Below are positions 9,811 through 16,284 of a stretch of DNA of 64,000 bases, piece after piece (within the stretch, counting starts at the first letter, position 1; every line of letters starts with the position of its first letter). Where the stretch lies: the NCBI GenBank assembly GCA_963789825.1, contig CAWBME010000003.1, forward strand, positions 14,966 through 78,965. Reading direction: 5' to 3'. The notes under the pieces are model-generated. The model was not told where the DNA came from. It did not search any database and saw only the letters and a program-made list of their open reading frames with translations. Source of the stretch: PFL42 sp963789825. GTDB lineage: Bacteria > Chloroflexota > Anaerolineae > Anaerolineales > E44-bin32. Both the position numbers and the translations under genes were made by a program.

Positions 9811-9830
9811 CCGCGGACCTTCGTCCGCGG
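9811..9830 (-). promoter_or_regulatory. Intercistronic hairpin between infC and rpmI
   Basis: Perfect 8-bp stem, arms 9811-9818 and 9823-9830, with loop GAAG when read on the transcribed (minus) strand. It lies in the 97-base gap between infC and rpmI. In other bacteria L20 controls this operon through RNA structures near these genes, so this could be an operator or an mRNA-stability element. The role is inference. Confidence 0.4.
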
Positions 9831-9861
9831 CGCACGGTGCATCGGCGGGACTTGCAGGCGG

Positions 9862-10383
9862 CTAGCTCTTTGGCTTTCCCGGCGCCAGCGTCATCAGCAT
9901 GGTCCGGCCTTCCATCATGGGCGTCTGCTCGATGATCGAAACGTCGGAAAGATCCGACGCAATATCCCTGAGATCCTCAAGCGCGATTTCCGGGAAGGTG
10001 ATCTCGCGACCGCGGAAGCGGATGCGGACTTTGACCTTCTTGCCCTCCGTCAACCAGCGACGCGCATTGCGGATCTTGAATCCGCGATGGTGATCGGAGG
10101 TCTTCGGGCGCAGGCGGATCTCTTTGATCTCGATCTTGGTCTGCGCCTTGCGGGCTTCGCGCTCCTTCTTGGCCTTCTCGTAAAGGAACTTGCCGTAGTC
10201 CAGCACCCGGCACACCGGGGGTGAGAGATTCGGGGCGACCTCTACCAGGTCAAGGTTGGCTTGCTGCGCCAGGCTGAGCGCTTCGCGCAGCGGGACCACC
10301 CCCAAGTTCTGACCGTCCGGACCGATCAGCCGAACTTCACTGACCCGGATCTCCTCGTTGACACGGAACTCGGATGCGCTGAT
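9862..10383 (-). CDS. infC: Translation initiation factor IF-3 with a rare ATC start codon
   Basis: IF-3 binds the 30S subunit, prevents early 50S joining and proofreads initiator tRNA and start codon. No ATG, GTG or TTG fits; ATC at 10381-10383 directly follows GAGAGGAGAGAAAG and gives ISASEFRVNEEIRVSEVRL, the classical IF-3 beginning, for 173 residues. Later blocks: LREALSLAQQANLDLVEVAP, CRVLDYGKFLYEKAKK and a C-domain with RIRFRGREITFPEI and MEGRTMLMTLAPGKPKS. Rare AUU/AUC-type starts on infC let IF-3 repress its own translation in other bacteria, so the same autoregulation is likely here. Confidence 0.97.
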   Translation of the reverse strand: MSASEFRVNEEIRVSEVRLIGPDGQNLGVVPLREALSLAQQANLDLVEVAPNLSPPVCRVLDYGKFLYEKAKKEREARKAQTKIEIKEIRLRPKTSDHHRGFKIRNARRWLTEGKKVKVRIRFRGREITFPEIALEDLRDIASDLSDVSIIEQTPMMEGRTMLMTLAPGKPKS

Positions 10384-10413
10384 CTTTCTCTCCTCTCGGA
10401 CTCCGACACGGCG

Positions 10414-10441
10414 GGGCCGCTCATGAGGGCGTGAGCGGCCC
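10414..10441 (-). promoter_or_regulatory. 5' leader hairpin of the infC operon
   Basis: Perfect 10-bp inverted repeat (arms 10414-10423 and 10432-10441, 8-base loop) in the infC leader. With the promoter at 10455-10484 the transcript would start near 10448, so the hairpin sits at the extreme 5' end of the mRNA. It may protect the transcript or act as an L20/IF-3 control element. No T tract follows, so a simple attenuator is less likely. Confidence 0.55.
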
Positions 10442-10454
10442 GAGATTACGCGAA

Positions 10455-10484
10455 ATGATACCACGGGTGGAAGGGGAGCGTCAA
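10455..10484 (-). promoter_or_regulatory. Sigma-70-type promoter of infC-rpmI-rplT
   Basis: On the minus strand TTGACG (10484-10479), an 18-base spacer and TATCAT (10460-10455). Both hexamers match the housekeeping consensus at five of six positions. Predicted start near 10448, giving a leader of about 65 bases before the ATC start of infC. Confidence 0.7.
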
Positions 10485-10877
10485 ACCGCGGGCTGGGCCC
10501 CAGGGCTGGCCCCTCCGGTCGGCGCCCAGCGGCTCGGGCCCAGATCTTGGGGGAAGGAGGTCCCAGCCCCGTAGATACGCAGCAGGGTGCTCGGTGGCGG
10601 GTCGGTGCCTGGGGCCCGATGCCGGCGGCAGACGACTTGAGGCAGAGGCAGGCTCCCGAGGCTACCCGGGCCAAGGCGATGGGCGGCCACCGGCGGCGGC
10701 AGCCCGAGCCTGGCAGGCAGCCGCTTTGTGCGGGCTTCCAGGGGGCAGCCGGGGGCAACGCATGGCGCCTGCTCCAGATCTGCTTGCGGACTTCACGCGT
10801 CCTTCATCGCCCGCGGCTAACCTGCTCTCAGTCCGGAGCGGCGGTTGGCCGTGTCCAAGGGAGTCGAGGTGAGAACG
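10485..10877. other. Intergenic stretch between divergent infC operon and the gene at 10878
   Basis: Very GC-rich with short inverted repeats such as GGGCCC units near 10495-10620. Open frames on both strands have no ribosome site and no recognisable similarity. I see no gene in it. Confidence 0.5.
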
Positions 10878-11489
10878 ATGATCAAGAAGCTGTTGTTCGC
10901 CGGTGCGATTGTGGCTGTGCTGAGCCTGATGGGCTACGGCGTGTACGAGGCCGTCGGTGGAACCGGGACGGAGACCCATGCCGGAATCGAGGCCGGGCGC
11001 TATGCCGCAGCGGCCGGAGTGGACGAGCCCGCTGAAGGGCTGGGCCGGGGCCAGAGCCAGGGCCAGGGTGGTGGACGCCGGGCGACGGAGGCCCGGCCGG
11101 AGGGTGGACAGGCCGGCGGCGGGCGCCAGGGATTGGCGATCGATCCGGCCGAGCCCGACCGAGCCCAAGATCGGGCTGCCATGGTGCTTGCCGGAACCGT
11201 TGTGCAGCTCGACGGCAGCGAGCTGGTGCTGCAGACGTCGGAAGGGGAACAGATCGCGGCGGGACTCGGCAAGCCCAGCTACTGGGAGAGCCTGGGGATC
11301 ACGCTCCAGGCCGGAGACCCGGTGGAGATCACCGGCTTCTGGGAAGACGGCGAGTTCGAGGTCCTGACGTTGACCGCGACCGCCACCGCGCAGACGGCTG
11401 TGCTGCGCGATGAAAGCGGCCGGCCGCTCTGGGCGGGCGGCGGGCGCTGGGCGGCACCAGCCGCCGGCGGATCAAGCCAATCTTTCTAG
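10878..11489 (+). CDS. Membrane-anchored or exported protein of unknown function
   Basis: 203 residues from ATG 10878 (ribosome site GAGGTGAG). MIKKLLFAGAIVAVLSLMGYGVY is an N-terminal signal or membrane anchor. It is followed by a Gly/Gln/Arg-rich flexible stretch (about residues 45-85) and then a small beta-rich domain: GTVVQLDGSELVLQTSEGEQ, YWESLGITLQAGDPVEITGFWEDGEF. The latter looks like the OB-like DUF5666 type of periplasmic or extracellular domain. It lies 14 bases before the DUF4405 gene, so the two are probably one operon. Function unknown. Confidence 0.7.
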   Translation: MIKKLLFAGAIVAVLSLMGYGVYEAVGGTGTETHAGIEAGRYAAAAGVDEPAEGLGRGQSQGQGGGRRATEARPEGGQAGGGRQGLAIDPAEPDRAQDRAAMVLAGTVVQLDGSELVLQTSEGEQIAAGLGKPSYWESLGITLQAGDPVEITGFWEDGEFEVLTLTATATAQTAVLRDESGRPLWAGGGRWAAPAAGGSSQSF

Positions 11490-11503
11490 GGTGAGGGGAA
11501 ACG

Positions 11504-11851
11504 ATGTCACTCAAGCCGAAATGGAATCTGCTTCTGAACAGTGTGATCGCCGTGGGGTTTGTCGTCACGGCGCTGACCGGGCTCGTCTTCTTCTTCGGGC
11601 TCGCCGGCGCGGGCTTCCAGGGCGGCCGGGTGGCCTCGCAGTCCTGGCTGCTGGCGCGCGATGCCTGGCGCAGCCTGCATGACTGGTTTGGCCTGGCGAT
11701 GATCGCCGGGGTGACCGTGCACGTGATCGTGCACTGGAAATGGATCGTGGCGGCGGTCAAGCGCAATGTGCTGGGTGCCGTGCGTGGCGGGCGGGAGAAG
11801 GCCGCTCGCCCGGCTCAGCCTGCGGCGCCAGGGGTGCCATCGGCGCGCTGA
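11504..11851 (+). CDS. DUF4405-type small membrane protein, cytochrome b561-like
   Basis: 115 residues after GGTGAGGGGAAACG. First helix LNSVIAVGFVVTALTGLVFFF, second around SLHDWFGLAMIAGVTVHVIVHW. The histidines in SLHDW, TVHV and VHW are placed as haem-ligand candidates, as in cytochrome b561-like/DUF4405 proteins, then a basic Pro/Ala tail. Probable partner of the exported protein upstream. Its 3' end overlaps the open frame of the convergent polymerase gene by 37 bases, though the polymerase tail there is doubtful. Confidence 0.75.
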   Translation: MSLKPKWNLLLNSVIAVGFVVTALTGLVFFFGLAGAGFQGGRVASQSWLLARDAWRSLHDWFGLAMIAGVTVHVIVHWKWIVAAVKRNVLGAVRGGREKAARPAQPAAPGVPSAR

Positions 11852-14328
11852 TCCTGCTGGGGTGCGCACTCTCTGAGGGAGATTGGTACGGCGCGAGCGG
11901 TGGGGTGACCCACCGCTCGTTCGCGCCCGGTTGTGCTCCCTGGCGCCAGTTCAACCTCGCCTGAGGGATCTGCTGGCGGCAACGGAGTCGGGTGGCCCCC
12001 GGGGCGAAGCCCGAACGGGCTGCCCCCGGGCGGGACGGGGAAGCGGGTCCGGCGGGCGAGCAGGGGTGAGCCGGGATCGACACCGGCCGGCGGCAGTGCT
12101 CCGGGCGGGCCCCAGTACCCAGCGTTGCCCAGCAGCCAGGTGTCGAGGGTGGCGCGATCCACGCCAACTGGGGCGAACAGGCTCTCGACGGCGCGCAGCA
12201 GCAGCTCGGCATAGGCCGGGCGGTCGTAGGGCAGCGGACCCTCGACCAGTTCCCACGCCCGAGCCTTCTCGGGGCCGGGCACCAGGATCAGGCGGACGAC
12301 CGCACCCGGGCTGAGCTCGACGCCGGCCTGCACCAGCTCGCGCGCCGCCTGCGCCGTGACGGTGTGGGTGACGTACTCCACCGGCGGCCGCGACAGGCGC
12401 TGGGTGATCACCAGGTCGGCCGGCGCCACCTCGCCGGCCAGCAGCGCCTGCAGCTTACGCCGGGCGTGATCAACCGCCGCCGGCAACGCCTGGCGGAAGC
12501 CGGCGGCGTCGGAACCCTGGGCCAGGATGTCGAGGATTTCCAGCTGGGTCTGCTTGATGAAGCGCGGCGTGTCGTGGCGGCGGGCCTCGATGCCGCGGAT
12601 CTTCAGGCTGCCATCCTGGAAGGCGCCGAAGTAGCGGTTGGCCACTGTGATGCGCGGCTCGGTGCGCGACGGCAGAAAGGCCAGCCAGCGGTAGATGCCC
12701 TCCAGGCCGATGTGCAGCCCGGTCTGAGCCTGGATCTCCTCGAGCAGGCTCTGGTAATCCGGCGGGCGGCGCACGCCCGGCTTGTGTATCCATAGCCCGT
12801 CGACGTACAGGTGCAGCACGCGGAAGCCGCGGGCCTCGACCATCTCCTTGGCCTGTAGCAGCACGTCGCGCCCGTACGCCGTGACGGCCTCGTGGGCTTC
12901 GATGCGACCGAAGCGGGCGTTCTTGTAGCCGAGGTAGCCGAAGCAAGTGACCAGCAGCCACTTGTGCGCTGAGTAGCGCCGGCGGTAGGTCTCGCCTCGC
13001 GGGTCGTCGACGGGAAGCTGGCGGGCGAGCACCTTGTACTGGGCTCGCTTCTCCAGCAACGGCGCCAGGGTCTCGGGCACCAGCCCCTGGCGATGGGTGC
13101 AGACCGGGGTGCCCAACTCGGGCACGGGCCGGCCGTCGCAGCAGGCGGCGCCGACGGTCTCGGGCGACAGGTTGAAGCGCACCATGATGCTGGGGTACAT
13201 GGCGGAGAAATCGAGCTCGGCGACGTGCTCGTGCAGGCCCGGCGTGGGCAGGTAGACCAGGCCGCCCTTGTCGGCCAGCAGCAGGTCGAGGCCGGATTTC
13301 AGCGACTCGGGCTGGCGCTTCTGCCAGGGGACAAGCACGCCGCGGCGTTGGGCGGTGGCAACCTGCATGGCGCTGATGCCGGTCCCGGTCGAGACGCGGG
13401 CCACGGTCTGCACCGGCAGTCCGGTCAGGCGGGCGATCTCCAGCGTGCCGTCCAGCCCGTAGTCATCGGCCAGGAAGGCATTCTGGCGGTCGATGTGCCA
13501 GCGCCCGAACAGCAGGTGCTGTTCGTCGCGGAAGACCACCCGGCCGTAGGAGAAGTACGAGCGGGCTGTCTTGTGAGCGACGCGCTGGGACGGATCGCGG
13601 TTGAGCGACAGCGGGATATGGTAGTGCGCCGCCAGCTGGATCAGACGCGGCAGGATGTAGGAGTCGCCGTAGGCCGTCATCAGCAGGTCCGGATCGTGCT
13701 GCTCGAGCAGGTGCTGCAGTCCAAGCACCAGGGCGCGGCCGTCGCCGCGCCGGAAGGTGTACAGCCGGTCTTCGATGTCGACCAGCAGATCGCCGCGGTG
13801 GCCGCGGGCCGGGTCGCGCAGCTCGCCCGACAGGCACAGCGCCATCACCCGCAGCGGTGGCAGGCGGTAGTCGATGTCCCAAGGGGTGTCGAGGGCCTCG
13901 ATGTGGCGCAGGCGGCCCTGGTCATGCTCGGCGGCGCAGTACGCCAGCGGGAACAGGTTGCGGGCCAGCACGTAGCGCTGCGGCAGGCTGATGTCGGCAT
14001 CGTAGTAGGTCAGGTACGGGAAGGTGTCGGCGACCTGGCGGAAGAGCAGCGGCAGTTGGCCCGGGATGCGCACGGCGACGGCCAGCACCTCCACCTCCTG
14101 ATCGAGGAACAGGTCACGCCGCTCGGCGCGCTGCAGGTCGACTGGGGCGCGGCGGGTGCGTAGATGCTGGCACAAGGCGCGCAGCCCGTCCCGGGGCCCG
14201 CGCACGTAGAAGACCGGAGCGAAGGTATCGCTCAGGGCATGCATCCGGCCGTCGGCGTCGAGCAGCCACAGGCACATCCCGTCGCCGGACGGGTAAACAT
14301 CGAACAACCAACCGAAGAGAGTGGACAC
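11815..14328 (-). CDS. Family B DNA polymerase (bacterial, divergent)
   Basis: GTG 14326-14328 with ribosome site CAGGAG gives MSTLFGWLFDVYPSG and about 837 residues; the open frame runs further upstream only into repeat DNA. The exonuclease-like half keeps LLVDIEDRLYTF (near residue 181) and DPDLLMTAYGDSYILP, but classical exonuclease residues are diverged. Polymerase motif A is LDFSAMYPSIMVRF (near 373), motif B HKWLLVTCFGYLGYKNARFG (near 456). Motif C reads LYVDGLWIHK (near 506), so only one of the usual two aspartates is present. The last about 70 residues (beyond about 12060) are Pro/Gly-rich and probably out of frame. Bacterial PolB enzymes such as E. coli Pol II act in damage tolerance. 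Confidence 0.85.
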   Translation of the reverse strand: MSTLFGWLFDVYPSGDGMCLWLLDADGRMHALSDTFAPVFYVRGPRDGLRALCQHLRTRRAPVDLQRAERRDLFLDQEVEVLAVAVRIPGQLPLLFRQVADTFPYLTYYDADISLPQRYVLARNLFPLAYCAAEHDQGRLRHIEALDTPWDIDYRLPPLRVMALCLSGELRDPARGHRGDLLVDIEDRLYTFRRGDGRALVLGLQHLLEQHDPDLLMTAYGDSYILPRLIQLAAHYHIPLSLNRDPSQRVAHKTARSYFSYGRVVFRDEQHLLFGRWHIDRQNAFLADDYGLDGTLEIARLTGLPVQTVARVSTGTGISAMQVATAQRRGVLVPWQKRQPESLKSGLDLLLADKGGLVYLPTPGLHEHVAELDFSAMYPSIMVRFNLSPETVGAACCDGRPVPELGTPVCTHRQGLVPETLAPLLEKRAQYKVLARQLPVDDPRGETYRRRYSAHKWLLVTCFGYLGYKNARFGRIEAHEAVTAYGRDVLLQAKEMVEARGFRVLHLYVDGLWIHKPGVRRPPDYQSLLEEIQAQTGLHIGLEGIYRWLAFLPSRTEPRITVANRYFGAFQDGSLKIRGIEARRHDTPRFIKQTQLEILDILAQGSDAAGFRQALPAAVDHARRKLQALLAGEVAPADLVITQRLSRPPVEYVTHTVTAQAARELVQAGVELSPGAVVRLILVPGPEKARAWELVEGPLPYDRPAYAELLLRAVESLFAPVGVDRATLDTWLLGNAGYWGPPGALPPAGVDPGSPLLARRTRFPVPPGGSPFGLRPGGHPTPLPPADPSGEVELAPGSTTGRERAVGHPTARAVPISLRECAPQQDQRADGTPGAAG

Positions 14329-14413
14329 GTGTGCTCCTGGGAACAGCTTCGCCTTTCGCCGTGCAGGTCTGTCCGGGCTGTGCCCCGCCCGGAGGCGGAC
14401 TCGGCTCTCGGCC

Positions 14414-14528
14414 GGCATCCAGGCGATGGGCCGCTGCCGCGTGATCGGTTCCGGCTCCGGCGGCATGAACCGGGTCGGATTCACGGCAAGCCATCGCTGC
14501 AATCCTGCGCGGCCTCCCTGGATTCCCG
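14414..14528. repeat. Dispersed repeat copy A (115 bp)
   Basis: Direct copy of 14642-14756 with no length change and about 13 differences by eye. It runs into the palindrome ATTCCCGC-TTGC-GCGGGAAT at 14522-14541. Translated, this family gives WIPACAGMT-type peptides, a hallmark of REP-like palindromic units mistaken for genes. Confidence 0.8.
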
Positions 14529-14641
14529 CTTGCGCGGGAATGACAGGCTTGCGATGAGCGGCGCCTCCTGCGTCCGCCGAAGGCCGGCATCGAGACCCGG
14601 CACGAGCTACCTTTGCGATTTCTGTCATGCCTGCGCAGGCA

Positions 14642-14756
14642 GGCATCCAGGCGATGGGCCGCAGCCGAGCAATCGGCTCCGGCTGCGGCGGCACGAACGG
14701 GGTCGGATTCGCGGCAAGCCGTCACTGCAACCCTGCGCGACCTCCCTGGATTCCCG
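14642..14756. repeat. Dispersed repeat copy B (115 bp)
   Basis: Second copy of the unit at 14414-14528, preceded by the perfect 14-base palindrome TGCCTGCGCAGGCA at 14628-14641. Confidence 0.8.
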
Positions 14757-15105
14757 TCCCCTCCGCTTCGCTCGGGGATCTTCGACCTGCGCGGGACTGA
14801 CGAACAGGTACGCCGCTTCCCTTCGCTGCGGCCCTGCGTGCCCCACGCCACCCTACCTCGGGATGCCCGCATCCCTGCGCTCTGCTTCACTTGGATGTCT
14901 TCGACCTGCGCGGGAAGGACGGGCATCCGGCGCAGGACACATGTCACCCCTGCGAAGCCTGCCCCTGCGCAGGCAGGGGGCAGGGGTCCAGGCGACGGAC
15001 GACGTCCGGCATGCGCCCATCGATTGCGACGCGCCCGCGCCCTGTCTGCGCTCGGGATGCCGCCAAGGAACGGGAGGGGGATGGGAAACGAGGCTTCATC
15101 GCGTG

Positions 15106-15399
15106 CTAGCCCTCCGGAGCAGGCGGCAGCTGGGGGGTAGAGGCGAGGCTCTCGATTTGCTCCAGTCGCCGCCGGAGGTCGAGCACCTGCTTGTGTTCCT
15201 CGACCAGCATCGCCAGCAACATGGTCTCGAAGGGCAGCAGGTGGGAGGCATAGGCGGCGGCGGCCAGGTGGTGACGCGAGGCGGCCAACAGGTCATCCAG
15301 CGCCAGTTGATCCTCGCGGCGCAGGGCGCGGCGGAAACGCAGCAGCGACTGCTGCTCCTGCAGGAAGGCCTGGGTGATCGAGGGCAGGGTGCGGCCCAT
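15106..15399 (-). CDS. Small helical protein in the polymerase cluster
   Basis: 97 residues, MGRTLPSITQAFLQEQQSLL onwards, predicted almost entirely helical with Leu heptads (LLPFETMLLAMLVEEHKQVLDLRRRLEQ split across residues about 54-83), so coiled-coil or helical-bundle like. Its ATG overlaps the TGA of the RecA-fold gene (TGATG), implying tight translational coupling. No family recognised. Its position suggests an adaptor between the RecA-fold protein and the polymerase; that is inference. Confidence 0.7.
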   Translation of the reverse strand: MGRTLPSITQAFLQEQQSLLRFRRALRREDQLALDDLLAASRHHLAAAAYASHLLPFETMLLAMLVEEHKQVLDLRRRLEQIESLASTPQLPPAPEG

Positions 15400-16001
15400 C
15401 AGAACAGCCTCGGCTGGAGCGGCGGCTCGGTCAGTGGGGAGCGCAGCATCCAGGCGGCATCGGCGGCAGCCTGCAGATGGTCGAGCAGCGCCCAGCGTTC
15501 CTTGACCAGGGACTGCGGCTCGCGGGCGCCGACGATCACCGGCCCGGCAGCAGCCAGGCGCTTGAGGTGGCCGAGGGTGGTCAGCAGCAGGCGCTCGGAG
15601 TCCTGCAGCGAGACGCTCTCGTCATAGAAGGTGGCCAGCAGGTCCAGGGCGAACAGCGGCTGCGGATCGGCGGCGGCGTTCTCGATCAACTCGGCCAGCT
15701 GAAAGCAGGTGAAGGCGCGCGACAGGCGAATGCGCTGCAGCACTGCCTGCGGCGCCGGGGTGAGCTGGCGCGCCAGCCGGGCGACGAAGTAGCCGTCGAA
15801 GCGGTTGCCGCCGTCGAAGACGCGCACCGCCTGCCCGCGCGCCGCCAGCGTGGTCAGCACGGCCAGCAGCGTGCGGGTGGGGGTGTGGGCGCCCCAGAAC
15901 AGCGACAGGCGCGGCTGGAGCAGCGTCTCGAGCAGCGCCGGGTCGGCAACCGGGAGCGGAAGGTCGGTGACGGTGAGCGGCAGATGGGGCTGAGGTAGCA
16001 T
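15399..16001 (-). CDS. RecA/KaiC-fold protein lacking a canonical Walker A
   Basis: 200 residues from ATG 15999-16001 (GGAG 8 bases upstream). Architecture follows a single RecA-like domain: SLFWGAHTPTRTLLAVLTTL at the P-loop position (about 33-52) has Gly but no GK[ST]; then AVRVFDGGNRFDGYFVARLA (about 64-83), IRLSRAFTCFQLAELIENA and a Walker B-like PLFALDLLATFYDE (about 127-140), and an ending with PVIVGAREPQ. It resembles Rad51/RadA-type paralogues. Without the P-loop lysine it probably does not hydrolyse ATP. First gene behind the LexA-like box at 16023-16040. Compare ImuA, a RecA-like partner of the DnaE2 mutasome. Confidence 0.65.
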   Translation of the reverse strand: MLPQPHLPLTVTDLPLPVADPALLETLLQPRLSLFWGAHTPTRTLLAVLTTLAARGQAVRVFDGGNRFDGYFVARLARQLTPAPQAVLQRIRLSRAFTCFQLAELIENAAADPQPLFALDLLATFYDESVSLQDSERLLLTTLGHLKRLAAAGPVIVGAREPQSLVKERWALLDHLQAAADAAWMLRSPLTEPPLQPRLF

Positions 16002-16022
16002 GACGGCTCCGGGCAACGCAGA

Positions 16023-16040
16023 ATAGAACAAGCGTTCTAT
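16023..16040 (-). promoter_or_regulatory. LexA-like (SOS) operator upstream of the RecA-fold/polymerase cluster
   Basis: ATAGAACAAGCGTTCTAT is a perfect 7-bp inverted repeat around 4 bases and contains GAAC-N4-GTTC, the LexA box of Gram-positive type. It ends 22 bases before the ATG at 16001. On the minus strand TTGTCC-N17-TAGAAA lies just upstream, so the box would cover the transcription start. A near copy occurs at 27080-27095. Confidence 0.7.
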
Positions 16041-16227
16041 TTCTACGTCACTTGACGGGCGAGGACAATCCCGCCAGGGGTGGAACTGGGGTGGCGGAAG
16101 GTCCTTCCCCCATACGGGGGATGCTGGCGGCCGGCGCCTGGAAACGGTGTCCGGGAGGCATCGTCCCATACCAACAAGGAGCGGTGCGGGGCGTAGAATC
16201 GTGCCCAAAGCAACAGCAGGGCTTCCG

Positions 16228-16247
16228 CCGGGAACCAACGTTCCCGG
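16228..16247. promoter_or_regulatory. Second GAAC-N4-GTTC palindrome
   Basis: CCGGGAACCAACGTTCCCGG is an 8-bp perfect inverted repeat with a 4-base centre, 38 bases before the NBR1-Ig lipoprotein gene. It fits the same core as the LexA-like box but has GC-rich flanks, so it may instead be an RNA hairpin. Confidence 0.35.
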
Positions 16248-16284
16248 ATGCCCTGGGCCCTCAAGGGGCAAGGAGTCAGGAACG

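Larger units (their letters stand above)
14329..15105. other. Repeat-rich spacer between polymerase and helical-protein genes
   Basis: 777 bases without a supported gene. Besides repeats A and B it holds more related palindromic units, including CCTGCGCGGGA-type pieces near 14790 and 14910 and a long GC hairpin around 14965-14990. Open frames across it on both strands are repeat-derived. It may end or weaken transcription between the two upstream genes and the polymerase. Confidence 0.7.

Noticed and set aside
14340..15105. Short open frames encoding PACAGMT-like peptides
   Set aside because: They are translations of REP-like repeats and lack ribosome sites.
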